From contig NC_016134.3 in the NCBI RefSeq assembly GCF_000005505.3, positions 45,970,650-46,034,649 of the forward strand: a stretch of DNA of 64,000 nucleotides, in the 5' to 3' direction. Under the pieces are notes generated by a model. The model saw only the letters and a program-made list of their open reading frames with translations, searched no databases and was not told the DNA's origin. The translations under genes and the position numbers were made by a program. Numbering within the stretch: the stretch's first letter is position 1; each line of letters opens with the position of its first letter. The DNA comes from Brachypodium distachyon. Its lineage: Eukaryota; Streptophyta; Magnoliopsida; Poales; Poaceae. Shown in pieces: positions 33,791 to 45,969 of the stretch.

Positions 33791-34221
33791 TGATGAAGAA
33801 TGAGATCTTAATTCAGCTAAGGAAAGGAAACTGAAATACACACTCTAGTTTACATAAAACAAATATCATTGTCGCAGATGCGTTACACGGTCTATAAGCG
33901 AACTATATGTGGACCATGTAATACAAAAATTATACCTTCCAACAATGATTTGCATTACGAATCAAATGATGAAGAATGAGATCTTCAAGCAAGGAAAGGA
34001 AACTGAAATCATGCGAGGGAGGAAATGTGTGCCATTGCATTTTACTCACTTTATTTCGTTAAAACAAAATTTATAGTCGCGGACGCTTGAGATTCTCCAA
34101 AAGCGTAGGCTCTGTATCTCGGTAGCATATAAAACCCCAACCAAATAGTCAAACTATATGTGGACAATTTTGTAATATGAAAATGATACTTCTTCAAACA
34201 ATGATTTGTAGTAGGAATCAA
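33791..34221. repeat. Diverged tandem duplication
   Basis: Copy 1 is 33791-33966 and copy 2 is 33967-34221. Shared blocks in the same order: tgatgaagaatgagatctt, aaggaaaggaaactgaaat, aaaacaaa.tat..t.gtcgc, gaactatatgtggac (copy 2: aaactatatgtggac), and caatgatttg...aatcaaa. Copy 2 carries about 80 extra bases. Non-coding; nature unknown. Confidence 0.75.
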
Positions 34222-36988
34222 ACCATGTTGTTTATATATCATGACATTGGGCACATCGGTATCGGCTACTAGCATGATGGCCGAGGGCTCCAGATAGTCC
34301 TCCCTTTGCAGTCAGGGCTGCAAACGGCAGCATGGTTGTGCAATGTCGCATCGAGAATGAGCGGTGGAAGTTGGGGCAGCTAGGGTGTCAAGTACACCAA
34401 TATTCCACTTCTAGTTTAACTTTTCAATTTTAGATCAGATTTTGAGTAAAAAATTTAAACTAGCAAATCTCCAATGAATTAGAAGTGAGATTTAAGTGGG
34501 ATTCCACTTACATCCCTATGGGCAGCGATCCCAAAAAGTTACGTTGACGGGATATGCGAGGCGCAGTGGCCATAAGCTGGGGGTGGAGCGTGGCGAAGAG
34601 GCCGGAAGTTAGGGGCGCCAGAGCATTGGTCTTGCGTCTGGGCTCCGGTTTACCTGAACGTTTTTTTTAATAAAATTGCCGTTAGGTTTCCGATCCGTCT
34701 TTTTTCATAAAACCAGCCATTGCGAGGTTTCCAATTCAGTTTCCATCGAAAACCACATCAATTCTTTTCATTTGCTCAATGATGATTTGATGAATAGTCA
34801 AGGCCCGGTGATTGCTCAGAAAAAGAACCAAATATATGTTTTTTTAAAAATTGTTAAAATAAATTTAAAGAGCACGTGCGCCTTGTAGGAGTATTGTCCT
34901 AACCGGTCGAGAGAGAACACTATAGTATTGTGGGCAACCAACCAGCCAAAAATGACAAGGCAGCGGCAGCTCTCAAACCGGCGCACAAAAGAGTAATCCC
35001 ATCTAGTATATCCATCGTCACGAAGCATATATAAGCCGTCACCATCCTTGGACGAAAAGAGTTGGAGAGGGGAAGGATTAATGTAGACACGAGTCGGTCC
35101 GTTGCTGGTGCTGCCCTGCCCTGAGCGAGAGGGAAACTGAAATTTGTTTATAGGAGGATGGATGGAGATTGGGGAAAGGCTGAAAGAGAGAGATCATCAA
35201 GCAGCAAGCAGCAACGGCGGGGCCACACGCAGGCAGGGAGACAGACAGAGGACACCACCACTCAACTCCAACAACCCACCACACACGATCCGTATGAGAA
35301 TCTTGACCTCGGCACCACTGCTCACTGAACCACAAAGCCCTGGAAGAGAGGGCAAATAGTTCCTTGGATTTCAAGCCCGGCTTTGCTTTGCTAGTTTAGT
35401 TTGCTACCCCCTTCTTCGCTTTGCTTTGCTTTGGGCTGTTTGGTTTTTGCCCCCACCACAACGGAATCTGTATCTGTATATGATCGATTTGGCGCCGGCC
35501 GGCGACAGCAGTGAAGCTGGGTCCCGTTCTCTATCTTGCTCTTTTTATTTTCGCTTAATTAGCTACCACTGCTAGCTTGGTGATGATGATTTGGCTAGTG
35601 TCCCGTCCCAGGCGGCTCTCTACGCTGTGTAGCCTAGCGTTTTCGATTCCCCTATATTCGAGGAGATATTCGCGTGGTGGCAGCCGGCAGGCAATCAAAA
35701 CTGTGGCCATTTCGTTGGGTTTTCTTCTTTCTTCTTCAGTCGAGGTGACATTTCGAGTCTACTGAAAGGATTCAGTTGAGAGTATGCACAACTTCTGAAC
35801 ATCAGCAGGGGTTCCACAATTCATACGTAGTACATACTAGTACCAAGGTAAGCAGGATTTGATTTTTTTCAGATCATGACCGTAGAATAGCAGACCGAGC
35901 TAGCTAAAACAAGCTGCATACCAAAAGACAGGGAGAGATCTGGAAATGGAGGAGAGGATAATGTATGTACAGAGTTGCAGGGCACGGGGGATCCATGTGC
36001 AAGCCCACCTAGCTATAGGCTATAGCTAATGTGGTGCTCGCTGATGACGATGGTGATGTGTCTTCTTCCTCCTCCCATCGATTAAAGAAAAGCCCCTCTA
36101 ATCATGGACGACAAGAAAGGTGGTCACCACGCAAAGACAGGAACCCGGCCAGAGGGCAGAAGAATGTTCATTCAGCTATAGCATATGGTGGTTGGTTGGT
36201 GCCAACCATATATACGTACGTCCTCCCCATCCAACATGATTCTACAGTATGTACCTCCTCGGCACTTTTTTCTTCCCATCTTCCCCGTTTCCTCCTTTTC
36301 AAGGACCGGTTTCAAATGAACAATTTTTTTGATGAATTTTATTAAGGTCTCGTGGATTTTTTTCCTTATATATATACATTTATCATTTCAAATTAGATTA
36401 AGTGTTTTGTTTGAAGAACCAAGATATTAAGTAGTTGTAGCATGCCATTTAATGGGATATGTACAGGCATTATTTTACTCTTGATTTTATACATCTGAGT
36501 GTCCTTTTTTCCATTGCATGATTATGAGATGATCGATTTGATTTCTAAGAAATCATAAGATCAACTTTTAATAGAAATCAGGCATGTACAATAGGCTGGT
36601 GCCGGCATTCTCTTTACAATATCATGTTTGATAATTGTTGATGTATAAGAGAGAGAAATGAAAAAATAAACCTTTTACTAACTAAGAGATGATCTTTTTT
36701 TTACCATTTCTGCATTGTATTATATTTTATTTTCTCCCCATATTTATTTAATTATAAAGTTTGAAAGATAATTGCAAAATACGCGTCTAAGAAATACATA
36801 GAGCATATTGTACAACATGTTTTATTGTCATTATATCTTATATACATAAAAGATTTTTTTTTAAAGGAAGGAGTACCCTGGCCTCTGTATCGATTGATGC
36901 ACACAGCCATATATACATAACATAAAAGATGAGCTCTTTTACTCCTCATTACTCCAATTTAGATGTGTGGAGTATCAACCCAAAACTA
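34222..36988. other. Gene-free region
   Basis: No supported gene. Short frames (for example 35144-35359, 36031-36345) have no recognisable similarity. The segment 36180-36215 is weakly palindromic but does not form a long hairpin. Confidence 0.4.
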
Positions 36989-37688
36989 ATGGAGTATCAG
37001 AAAGCAGGGGTAAACTAGTAATCCTGCAACACGCAGCAAAGGACAAAGATCGTCGGCTCGACTGTTCATCTGCCATCCGCGCACACGAGCTCCCTCTGCC
37101 GTCGCCTAGATCGCCTCCCAGAGCTCCCTCCGCCGCGGCATCCGGTGCCGCCCCTTCCTCGTGTGCGCGTTCTGCTCCCATCCCCTCAACACCCCCACCG
37201 GCGAAGCCCGCATTTGTTGCCGGGATGGCGAACTGCAGTGCCTTCTCCTCGTCCTCCTATAGCCGGCCCGCCTCCGCCCCATGAGCGGTCGTCAAACTGC
37301 AACGCCTCCCCAGCGGCCACCGCCCAGCCCCACCCCACTCTCCTACCCACCCGAGTACCCGACGCGCGCTCCTCCCAGCTGCCGCCCAAGGCCCTCAACG
37401 CCCCTGTTTCCTTTGGCAAGAAGATGAGACGTGGTGCTGCACCTGCTAGGTGCCCGCGGCTGCCGGCGGAGGACATCGCGGCGAGGAGAGCGGCGGCACC
37501 GCTCTGGGAGAAGGACATCGGCGGTCCTCTGCGAGGAGGACGGAGGAGGGCAGCGCCGCGCTGCAAGGAGGCCGGTCGAACGGGGACGGCGGCGCAGGCG
37601 TAGCAAGGGGATCGATTGGGCAAATTAATCGTGGTTTTATTTTTTTACTTAATGTGAAAAGATCCTAATACCCTTCCCTAATACTCCG
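36989..37688. other. GC-rich island between imperfect inverted ends
   Basis: A block of about 550 bp with high GC (37050-37600) sits in AT-rich DNA. At its left, GGAGTATCAGAAAGCAGGGG and at its right the inverted GGAGTATTAGGGAAGGG are imperfect inverted repeats. Open frames on both strands are Pro/Arg/Ala-rich and not recognised. This layout is like a Pack-MULE or similar element carrying a captured GC-rich exon, but I found no clear target duplication. Confidence 0.35.
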
Positions 37689-37735
37689 TCCGGTCCTAAA
37701 AAAGTATTTGGGTACGGTAGAAAATGTCTAAAAGA

Positions 37736-37795
37736 TAGTCTCGTCTACAATTGGACAATGCTATTTAGTCTCGTCTACAATTGAACATTGCTATT
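37736..37795. repeat. 30-bp tandem repeat beside a Stowaway-like end
   Basis: A 30-bp unit beginning TAGTCTCGTCTACAATTG occurs twice head to tail (37736-37765 and 37766-37795) with two mismatches. Just upstream, ACTCCGTCCGGTCCTAAAAAAG (from 37683) resembles a single MITE terminus. Confidence 0.75.
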
Positions 37796-38361
37796 CGGTT
37801 CAGAATTGTTTTGGCAGAATTAGTGTGTGTTAGCAGTGGTACTAGTTGGTTCTTCCGTAGGAGATGGGATCATGCACGAGTTTCTGGGCAAAAGTGTGGA
37901 GGTGCCCCAGCGAATCTTTGCGTCTAGAAAGGGCAGATCGTCTAGGAGCCCCCATCTGTCGGTCTCCGCTCGCAAACGGTGCGCGCTTTACCCCGCCGTA
38001 GGTCTCGAGAGTCGACAGCTAGCAGAGACTACAACAAAGGCGCCGGACGTTGGCTACGCGGACTTGGGGAACCGACGCCTTCCACGTCACGTGCCAGATC
38101 ATCATGAGCTCGCTGCCCCCGTCACCTCGATCCGACGTGGATGCTGCCGCGTCACTCACAGGGCCGCCGGGCTGGACACTGATTGCTGCTGCGGGTACTA
38201 TTGATCCTCCTAGATAAGACTGGAATTGGGATCGGATGAGGCGAAAATTGTGTTCAAACAAACACGCACTTGCTTTTAAAACGGGAAGAGTCAAAAAGAA
38301 GAAGATACGAGGAGTGATGTGTATTAAACCCCTCTGGAATTCCATGGCACGTGACGTTGCA
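37796..38361. other. Intergenic, no gene seen
   Basis: The frame 37827-38204 plus (125 aa) has no similarity I recognise and is not supported as a gene. Confidence 0.35.
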
Positions 38362-38520
38362 AGAGAGATTTTTTTTTTGAGTGGAATACTGCACTGAGAG
38401 ATGAGATTGTTTTTTTTTTGAGGGAAGAGAGATGAGATTGTTTTTTTTTAGGGGAACACTGAGAGATTTTATTTTTTTGAGAGGAAGGGAAACACTGAGA
38501 GATGAGATGAGACTTGAGAT
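38362..38520. repeat. Degenerate repeats with poly-T tracts
   Basis: Four T-runs of 7-10 bases are each flanked by variants of GAGAGATGAGATTG and gaggga/ggggaacact. The unit is about 35 bp and repeats imperfectly, like locally duplicated poly(A)-tail insertions. Confidence 0.6.
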
Positions 38521-40301
38521 CCGCCGGTCGCCACAGGTCCGGCGCGCTGGTGGGTTTGTAACCTGACGCCCCCAAGAAAGCCCAAAGCCCAGACTACCAA
38601 GAAGTTAATTCAGCCCAGCCCCTAAAAGAACCTTTTCAGCCCACCCCACGAGAGGAACCCGATTTGGATCAGTACTCTGGCCCGTATTGTTTGCTGGACC
38701 TGCTCCAACCGATCCAGAGTCCACCACTGTGCGAGCCAGGCTGACCTGAATGGGCCTGCATGCTCGGATCTCAGGCCCATTGAAGTGCTTCGATGGCTGA
38801 CACTGTTGTGGCTATTTCGGCCATTTGTTGCTGCTTCCTGCTTATTTTCAGTGTGATGAACAATAATGCTGCTGCTGGGTCGTTTGCTACAAAAAAAAAA
38901 TGCTTTCATTTCGTTTGCCACTCCTGGAGTATTCCGAAACTCTCCTGCTACACAAGAGCAGAATGCAAAGAATAAGCATTTTCCAGACAAAGCCGAACCA
39001 TTTATTGGTAATGTCGATCTGCAGATGGCGATCGTTAATTCTATTCATGGATGCATATCCACAAAAGATGTCATGGGTATGGGCGTGATAAATAAGCTAT
39101 CATTCACACTGGTAAATATCGATCATTGGTTACGCGGATGCATCATTTATTGAAAGAGATTTTCGTGGGTGTGAAATAATGCATGATTTATTGGAGCCGC
39201 GTTTTTTTTCAAGATTTTTTAAGAAAAATTGGAGGCAGTTTTCGTCGGTGTGAAAAGCTCTCGGTTTCCTCTGAACGATTTCCTACCAATCCAATTTTGC
39301 AACAAAGTGATATCAACTAATGCTTCGCTACTGAATCTAGTAGCACTATGTACTCCCGTTCAAAGAGACGACAAACCATGTCTATCTCCCGTTCACAACT
39401 ACTCTAGTATAAATTGATAATAAATGGGATACATGAAATGGAAGTAGTAATTTTATGATACCGTAGACTACTACCTCTGTTTCAAAATACTATAAGACAT
39501 TTTGGTAGGCTAAATATTTAGTTTGCATCTTGTACGAATGAGAAAAATACTTTCTATTTACTAGTTGTGAAAAACACAGTATAAAACGAGACCCATATTT
39601 TTGTAGGGACTGCCTGATGATCAGTTACACATGCATATATACCTTTTAGATCAAAAGGTAAAATTGGAACTTCGAACTTGTATCTTGGACTTCCTTAGAA
39701 AGACAAATAATTCCCAGATGAAATTTGTCAAGCAAAAATAGAGAAATTCTTAACGGTAGTCCACACGCATAATAAGAAGGATCGTAAAGTTAGATAAGGA
39801 AAATTACCATGAACTATAAACAATTGGAAACATCTTACCAGAAGTGATCGCCACACGCGTGAAAATAGCAATGACTAGCTAAGTGGCCTGTGCATTGCTA
39901 CGGCTTCATAATTTTTTATATATTCAAAACAACGCTACGTAGACTAATAAGTATCCTATAAATTGTTGTCTTTTATTAGAACGTCTCAACCGAGGTCTTG
40001 CTGCTGATTTTGTCTTGCGTGCGGTCTGTGATGGGCGAATCTTTGCGGATGGTTGGCTGCCTAGCATGTTGTCGATCTTGGGCCAGGCCCATTGATTCCG
40101 TCGTGTTGATTGTAGAGAATTGTGGATGAAAAGACGCCAACCGTCGACACTAATTGTAAATTAATAGGGGCACATATTATTTTGAGCAAGTAACAGGTCA
40201 TACTCGAACTGGCAGCACCAATTTAAAACCGAAACACTAAACAACCCAAACTTTTAGCGGGGTCTGCATGATGACCATCAAATTCTATACACATTGTAAT
40301 A
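38521..40301. other. Gene-free region
   Basis: Contains a lone Stowaway-like end at about 39470-39510 (ctctgtttcaaaatactataag). No supported gene. Confidence 0.4.
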
Positions 40302-40411
40302 CTCTCTCCGTCCGGAATTACTTGTCAAAATATTACATGTATCTAGACGTTTTTTACACATAGATACATCTGTATTTGGACAAATTTGAAACAAGTAATA
40401 CCGATCAGGAG
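40302..40411. mobile_element. Stowaway MITE
   Basis: 110 bp beginning CTCTCTCCGTCCGGAATTAC and ending with a drifted mirror (agtaataccgatcaggag), flanked by TA (40300-40301, 40412-40413). The inner tagacg/agatac block is typical of this family in grasses. It lies about 370 bp before the TATA box of the next gene. Confidence 0.85.
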
Positions 40412-40787
40412 TACAGTATTTCTTTGGCTAGCTTCACACCAACATATATTTTGGACGTGTAGCAGATGGCAGCCAGGGAATGACAGAGATGTTCGATGGC
40501 ATATCTTTCTTTCTTTTGCGGGTGACGATACATATCGGTTTTACATCTTTCTTTAGCAGAAAATAATGACGGGGCGTGACGTTGCCAAAGTATCCCGCAG
40601 AGATATGCAGCGGGGCCGGGGGATGACAAATCAGGTATTACGCCCATAAATGAATAACTACTCCAGGAAGATTAACACCCAGGTGGTACTAATAAATTGC
40701 CCGATCGATACGAGGGGCAGTAGTACAGGCATGGAAGAAAACAGGGGGCGGAAAAACCTCAACTGAATCTCGGCTCCAGTCCCCAAC

Positions 40788-40797
40788 TATAAAATCC
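40788..40797 (+). promoter_or_regulatory. TATA box of the proline-rich gene
   Basis: CTATAAAATC lies 82-91 bases before the ATG at 40879, in a good position and context for a plant core promoter. Confidence 0.65.
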
Positions 40798-40878
40798 CCC
40801 CCTTCCCTCCACGCCCAAGAAACACAGAACCGCCGCCGCCCCATCTGGTGCTTGCTAGCTAGTTCTCCGTGTTCGCCA

Positions 40879-42050
40879 ATGGCGGACTGCTCCGCGCTGG
40901 CGGCGGAGCAGGACGACCTGCACCGGCGGTGGCTGCCGCGGGAGATCTTCGCCGACATTGGCATCCCCGACGCCGCCCCGCCCGCCGCCGCCGTCGAGGA
41001 CGCCGCGGCGCACTTCACCGGCAAGATTGCCGCCGTCCAGGGGCCTCCGCCTCCGCCCCCGCCCCCGCCGCCGGGGATCTTCTCCTACCCCGGCCCCCAG
41101 CCCCAGGTAGCTATCAAGCAAGGCGCTTGCTTGCTGAATTGCTCGGATTTAGCTTGTGTGTAGGGTTTTCGTTGGTTTTTTATTTTTTGTTGATTGTGGC
41201 AGGTGTGTTGTTTGGTTTGCAGGTCTGCGGGCTGCAAGCAATGGCTTGTCTGCCGCCGTACGCGTACGCTACTGGCCCGCCGCCGCCGCCGCCGCCATGC
41301 CCATGGCCGCTGGTCTACTGTCCGCTCCAATGGCAGGTGAGCGAACAGACAAAGCCCGTTAATTTCTTCTGTCTGATTTGGATGATTTCTGCTTCTATAT
41401 TTGACGCCGATCGATCGCTAATTTGTTCCCGGTCGGTCCATGCATGCAGATGCCGGTCGTGCCCTCCGTGTTCCTGGGCGACCCGAGGTACAATTACCCG
41501 GCCCCGCCGCTGGGCGGCGCCGGCGTCGGCACCGGCGTGTTCCTGCCGCGCGCCGGTGCGGGCTACCAGCACCTGCAGCACAAGGCGGCGCCGGCGGCAT
41601 CTCCGGCTCCGGCAACAGGTAACTTACGAAGAATCGCTGCGACTGTTCGGGCTTTTGCATGAACGAATTGCGCATGAACAAATCTCGCCGCTGCTGCAAT
41701 CTGCATGACATCTCGTATCCGCGAGCAGCCAGCGGGAGGGTTTAATGCGTGGAAGTAAATGCAATGAAACACAGCGAACGCGTTACGCATGCAGCCAGAT
41801 TTCTTTCTTTCTTGGGCGCTGATGATTGCTCATTAGCTAGCATTAAATAAGCCACCTTATAATTTGCTGTCACATGGCGTGGCGTGCAGATGGGAGACTG
41901 CTAGAGAAGAAGAACAAGAACAAGAAGCAGAGGCAGCAACAGGAACAACAAGGCAAAGAAGAAGAGGAGCAGAGATCTCAGCAGGAGGAGGAGGATCATG
42001 AGGCCGCCGCGGAGGTGCTGCTGGCGCTGCCGCAGGAGTGGACATACTGA
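40879..42050 (+). CDS. Proline-rich protein of unknown function, LPQEWTY end
   Basis: Four exons join in frame: 40879-41106, 41223-41336, 41450-41618 and 41890-42050, giving 223 residues. I do not recognise the function. Visible features: an N-terminal acidic/hydrophobic stretch (LHRRWLPREIFADIG), a run of ten prolines at the end of exon 1, a second Pro run in exon 2 next to CPWPLVYCPLQWQ, a Gly/Tyr-rich exon 3 (FLGDPRYNYPAPP), and a Lys/Gln/Glu-rich, charged last exon with a possible bipartite-like basic stretch (EKKNKNKKQRQQQ) ending LLALPQEWTY. The defined ends, TATA box and clean splice sites argue for a real gene. A nuclear or scaffold role is conceivable from the basic stretch; this is inference only. 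Confidence 0.75.
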
Positions 42051-44324
42051 GAGCTCCATCGATGAGGTTCATAAACATTGAAGAGTCGATGATGGCGAAC
42101 AAAACAAGCAGTGATGAGTTACTTCGTTATAAAATTTTGTAGCTAGCGGGCGGGCATGCATTGCAATTTGCAATGCAGTGCAGGCATCAATAAGGAATCA
42201 GCCATCCATTGACCCATGATGCATGGATGGTTAACAAGTGTAAGTTTAGATGTAAGGGTGGGTTTAAACGGTGCATGGCATGCATCTGTGAGTCTGGTCT
42301 AGTGCCAGCAATAATATAATAAAGTGTTTCTTTTTCATGATAAAACCTTGGCCGGTGGCCATCTCGAAATTCTGTAACTACGCATTGTATTCTTTTACGG
42401 TGGGCCGGGGTGAACTCAGCAGAATGGGGCGCACCGCACACAGGACGGGAGACCCTGACCATGCCAATGTAGCAGGAGGCCTGAAATGGGAAAGAAGCAC
42501 CAGCATTGAATAGCTAGCACAGCACAGCACAGGGTTGAGTTTTGCAGCACCAGCAGTGAATCCTGTCCTTCTTTTGCAGTGCTGCTGCAAGCCTGCGACA
42601 CGGCAACCTGTTGGTTCTGCCTCCTGCCTGTGCTCTGCTTGCCCGAGAAACCGGTCTAAAGCAAAACATCCTAGAGGCGTTTTGTTTGTTTAGCTTTTCC
42701 CTGTTGCTGTGCGCCAGTTTCCCTGGCAGTGGCAGGACAAGAACAGAACAGTTCTTTTTTTTTTGTTGAGAGGCGTTGATCCGTGGAACATCCGTCCCGT
42801 GTTTCGAGATATTTTGGGTGTTTGTTTAGTGTGGAGATGGATGGACGTCAACTGGGATTGCGAGACCGAAACCTGTTGGAGGGGACGAGACATTTTTTTT
42901 TTGGAGAGTAGTGTCGACCTCCGAGGATCTCAGTGGCTGTGAAGTCATCCAACCCGTTTCAGGGCCTGGTTGATCCAAAGGATTTTTTAAGGAAAGTAGA
43001 GGATTGAAATAAATTTATTAGGACTGTCTAGTATGTAGTGCCCAATTCTACAGGAGCACAAGGTACTTGTTTCCAGGGAAAAAAACAAATGCAGAAACTT
43101 ACGCAAAGAGTATGTGCTGATCATAGTCGCAGAAACAAATTGGTTTGATTAGAAACAGGGGCACTGACAGACAGGGTGAGCGAGCAAGAAGTACTCCGGG
43201 ACAGTACGGCCAGTGCTTTCGTGTGGACTCCAGTAGCAGCCCGGTGGAAAGCCCGACCAGCTTGTCCCCACAGAACCTCCCAAGGAGGCAAAGGATTGCG
43301 CTAGCACAAGGACAGGCAGGCCCGAACGAATCCTAAGGTCAGCGGGCCGTCGCTCGTCACCTAGCCTAGTAGCAGCCCAGTTCTGAGTAGGCCATTTCTA
43401 AAACTCCCGAATTGAAAAATGCATGATTGAAATGGTACGTACCCTCCAATCTTACGAGATTGATAAGACACAAGAATGTGCCACAAGGAGTATTTAGTTC
43501 TTGTAAAAAAAAAACCCACAAGAGTTTGCTTCAATGAGTATTTAATACTTTAGAAAAGAAAACCAAAAAATTATCGCAAGAGACTCAATTAGATGGAAAT
43601 TTTCCACCGAAATACAAAGGAGAGTTATGAATTTTCAAACACAACACTAAGCATGTGAGTATGTGACCAATCAAAGGCAAATAAGATTCTGTCCAAATTT
43701 CTTCACAAGAACGGTCGCACATCCTGATTATACAGGCTGAAAGAGGGGTACCTGGTGCTAGTTGTTCGTCGAGTCCATGCGATCAATTTTCAGTTTCCTG
43801 CCGTGTTAGCTGGTTCATGCATGCTATGGTGTTCTGTAGTTCAGTGTTTGGTTAATTACTTCCTGTTTTGGCCGTTCAGTTCAGCAGGCTGATGCAGCGT
43901 GTCCTCCTGGTAAGGTTTTTGTTTCAGTGCGCCGTGACTTACTGAACCTGGGCTTGATGAGTGTGTTGGACGATTTCAGCGATGAATTGTGCTAGAGTTC
44001 TACCTTGATTGTCGTTGGTGAATGGTGACAGCTTAAACTTAATCAGCACAACATCTGGTTAACTGTGGATGCCTTAATTTTCTAAGCGAAACAAAAACAA
44101 TAACATATGGTTTCTGACCAATCTCCGGTTAACACCTGAAAAACAACAAATCAAGAGTATCCGATCGAAAGCGTAAGAGCATCAGATCGACTGATCAAGG
44201 GAACCCCATATGCAAAGATCATGGAAACAACACCACCAGGTAAAGGAGAAGTGAGTAATCACTAATCAGTAGTGGTAGCTAACGGACACCACGACACCAC
44301 GTCGGAGCTGAGCGCCACACTAGA
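42051..44324. other. Intergenic, no gene seen
   Basis: Begins with the likely 3' UTR of the proline-rich gene and ends with that of the minus-strand gene at 44325. Several T- or A-runs (42748, 42893, 43506) but no defined element or gene. Confidence 0.4.
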
Positions 44325-44744
44325 CTAAACGGCGGCGACGAGGAGGAGGAGGAGCAGCGCGTAGCGAGCGGCGGACGCGGCGCCGCCGCAGCAGCTCCGG
44401 CCGCTCCCGGCGGTGAAGAAGTAGTAGTAGCTGTTGGGATGCCCCCCCGTCGCCTGCGGCTGCGGCTGCTTCTGCCCCGCCGGCGGAGACAGCGGCGTCG
44501 ACGGCGGTGACGAGTATCCGCTTCCGCCTCCGCCGCTGCTCGTCGGGGGCGGCGGCGCCGAGGAGGAGCACACCGTCGGGCACGTGCCGCACTTGCTGAC
44601 GCACAGCTCGTTCGTCTCCGGCGCCGGCGACCCTCCCGCCGCCGCCGCCGCCTTCTGGCTCACGGCCGTGCCGCACAAGCCAAACTGCACGCACATTGCA
44701 GAGACGATCAGCAGCGCAAGCCACAGCGACGATGGCCTTCCCAT
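44325..44744 (-). CDS. Small secreted Pro/Ser-rich, probably GPI-anchored protein
   Basis: A single-exon frame of 139 residues. Residues 1 to about 25 are a signal peptide (LWLALLIVSAMCVQFGLCG). A short Cys cluster follows (LCVSKCGTCPTVCSS, about 47-61), then a Pro/Ser/Gly-rich middle (APPPPTSS, SPPSTPLSPPAG), a Tyr-rich patch (SYYYYFF) and a hydrophobic C-terminal tail after small residues (GGAASAARYALLLLLLVAAV), the pattern of a GPI-anchor signal. It resembles plant small hydroxyproline-rich wall proteins with a CxxCxxC-type head. It would act at the cell surface. Another frame covers the same bases (44320-44724) but lacks these signals. Confidence 0.75.
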   Translation of the reverse strand: MGRPSSLWLALLIVSAMCVQFGLCGTAVSQKAAAAAGGSPAPETNELCVSKCGTCPTVCSSSAPPPPTSSGGGGSGYSSPPSTPLSPPAGQKQPQPQATGGHPNSYYYFFTAGSGRSCCGGAASAARYALLLLLLVAAV

Positions 44745-44840
44745 CTCTCGCCCAAGGAGACGTTCTTCCTAGACTTCCAGTGCGTTAATTCTCCTGTGAG
44801 AGATTGATCGATTATATTCCTGCAGCACTTGTGTGGAGGT

Positions 44841-44850
44841 GGTATATAAG
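44841..44850 (-). promoter_or_regulatory. TATA box for the small secreted protein gene
   Basis: The minus strand reads CTTATATACC about 100 bases upstream of the ATG at 44744, a normal core-promoter position. Confidence 0.55.
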
Positions 44851-45969
44851 CAGCGGGGACCGACGAACCAACCGAATTGTGCTGAGCGAGAGCTTTGTGG
44901 CTCAAGCTGAAATGGAATATATGATCGAGCTGCAGTACCGCAGCTGTCAGCTGTGCAGCCTGCAGGGCAGAGGAGCAGCTGAGGAAAGGTTGGTTGTAAA
45001 GGAAGATTGGATGGATGGATGCTCCTTAGCAGTGAAGGATCGCGGATTCTTCCTCCACGTTCCATCCGCCTAAAATTCGGTCCATCATGCAGCTACGTAG
45101 CTTTCTTCTGATGCTCTGACGGAAAGCTAGCTGCTGCTTTGAGGGTTTTTAATTCTCTACCCGCTCAAATCTTAATCATCACAAAAGGTGAACCCGGCAA
45201 AACATTTGCAACGGTCAGGACTTAAACCAAGTACGACATGGTGGAAAGTATACGACATTTTTTTCAATAGACTAGAATCAATCTTTTCTTAACATTTATT
45301 TATTTAAGCATTACGTCTATTGTATAACAATGTTTTATTGCATTCTCTCGGTGAAGCGAGCGAACGCATGGAAGAAGATAAACTTCTTGACCATTGTACC
45401 TGACATGACCACCTTAGTTTGCTAGAGCATTTTCGTTGTTTTGTTCTTGTCCCTGAATAAACAGAGGCAGTCCGTTGCTGTCAAGAAAAAAAAAGTGGGT
45501 TTTATTTTTGAGCGAAAAGAAAGTGGGCTGGTAGATCGGAAATGCGACATGCCTGTTCAACCAATAGAGTACACGGCCCATCCAGCGGCGTAGCAACCTG
45601 GGCTAACCCATCCGAAATAAGCAAAACAAAGCCCAGCCGCCCCATCCTACGGCTGGACCCACATCAGGGACTCAGCTTCCCTCGAAGCCCATCCCACGGC
45701 TTTAAAATCCCCGACCACCGTCCTGGCGCGCAGCACCGTTCCATCCTTCCAGAGTCTTCCAGAAGAAGGATCCCCTTCCACCACCGCGCCGTTCGTTTCC
45801 CCCTCATCCTTCCCACCTCCCCCTACCCAGCCCTCTTCGTTCTCGGCAGAAATCCCCGCCTGCTCGCTCGGGGTCCTCTCCTCTCGAGGCGCGCGCTCTC
45901 GCTCGCGGCGGGAGACATCGTTGCTGGTCGTCTCGCTCTCGTCACGCGCGTCGTCGTCGGGGGAGGAGG
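44851..45969. other. Divergent promoter region
   Basis: Holds the upstream regions of the minus-strand gene at 44744 and the plus-strand EXO70 gene at 45970. The last 350 bases are C-rich, like a plant 5' UTR. No separate gene is supported. Confidence 0.45.

Noticed and set aside
36179..36215. Palindromic stretch around ggttggttggtgccaacc as a possible microRNA hairpin
   Set aside because: The stem is only 6-7 bp on each side with poor pairing outside, and no known plant microRNA sequence is present.
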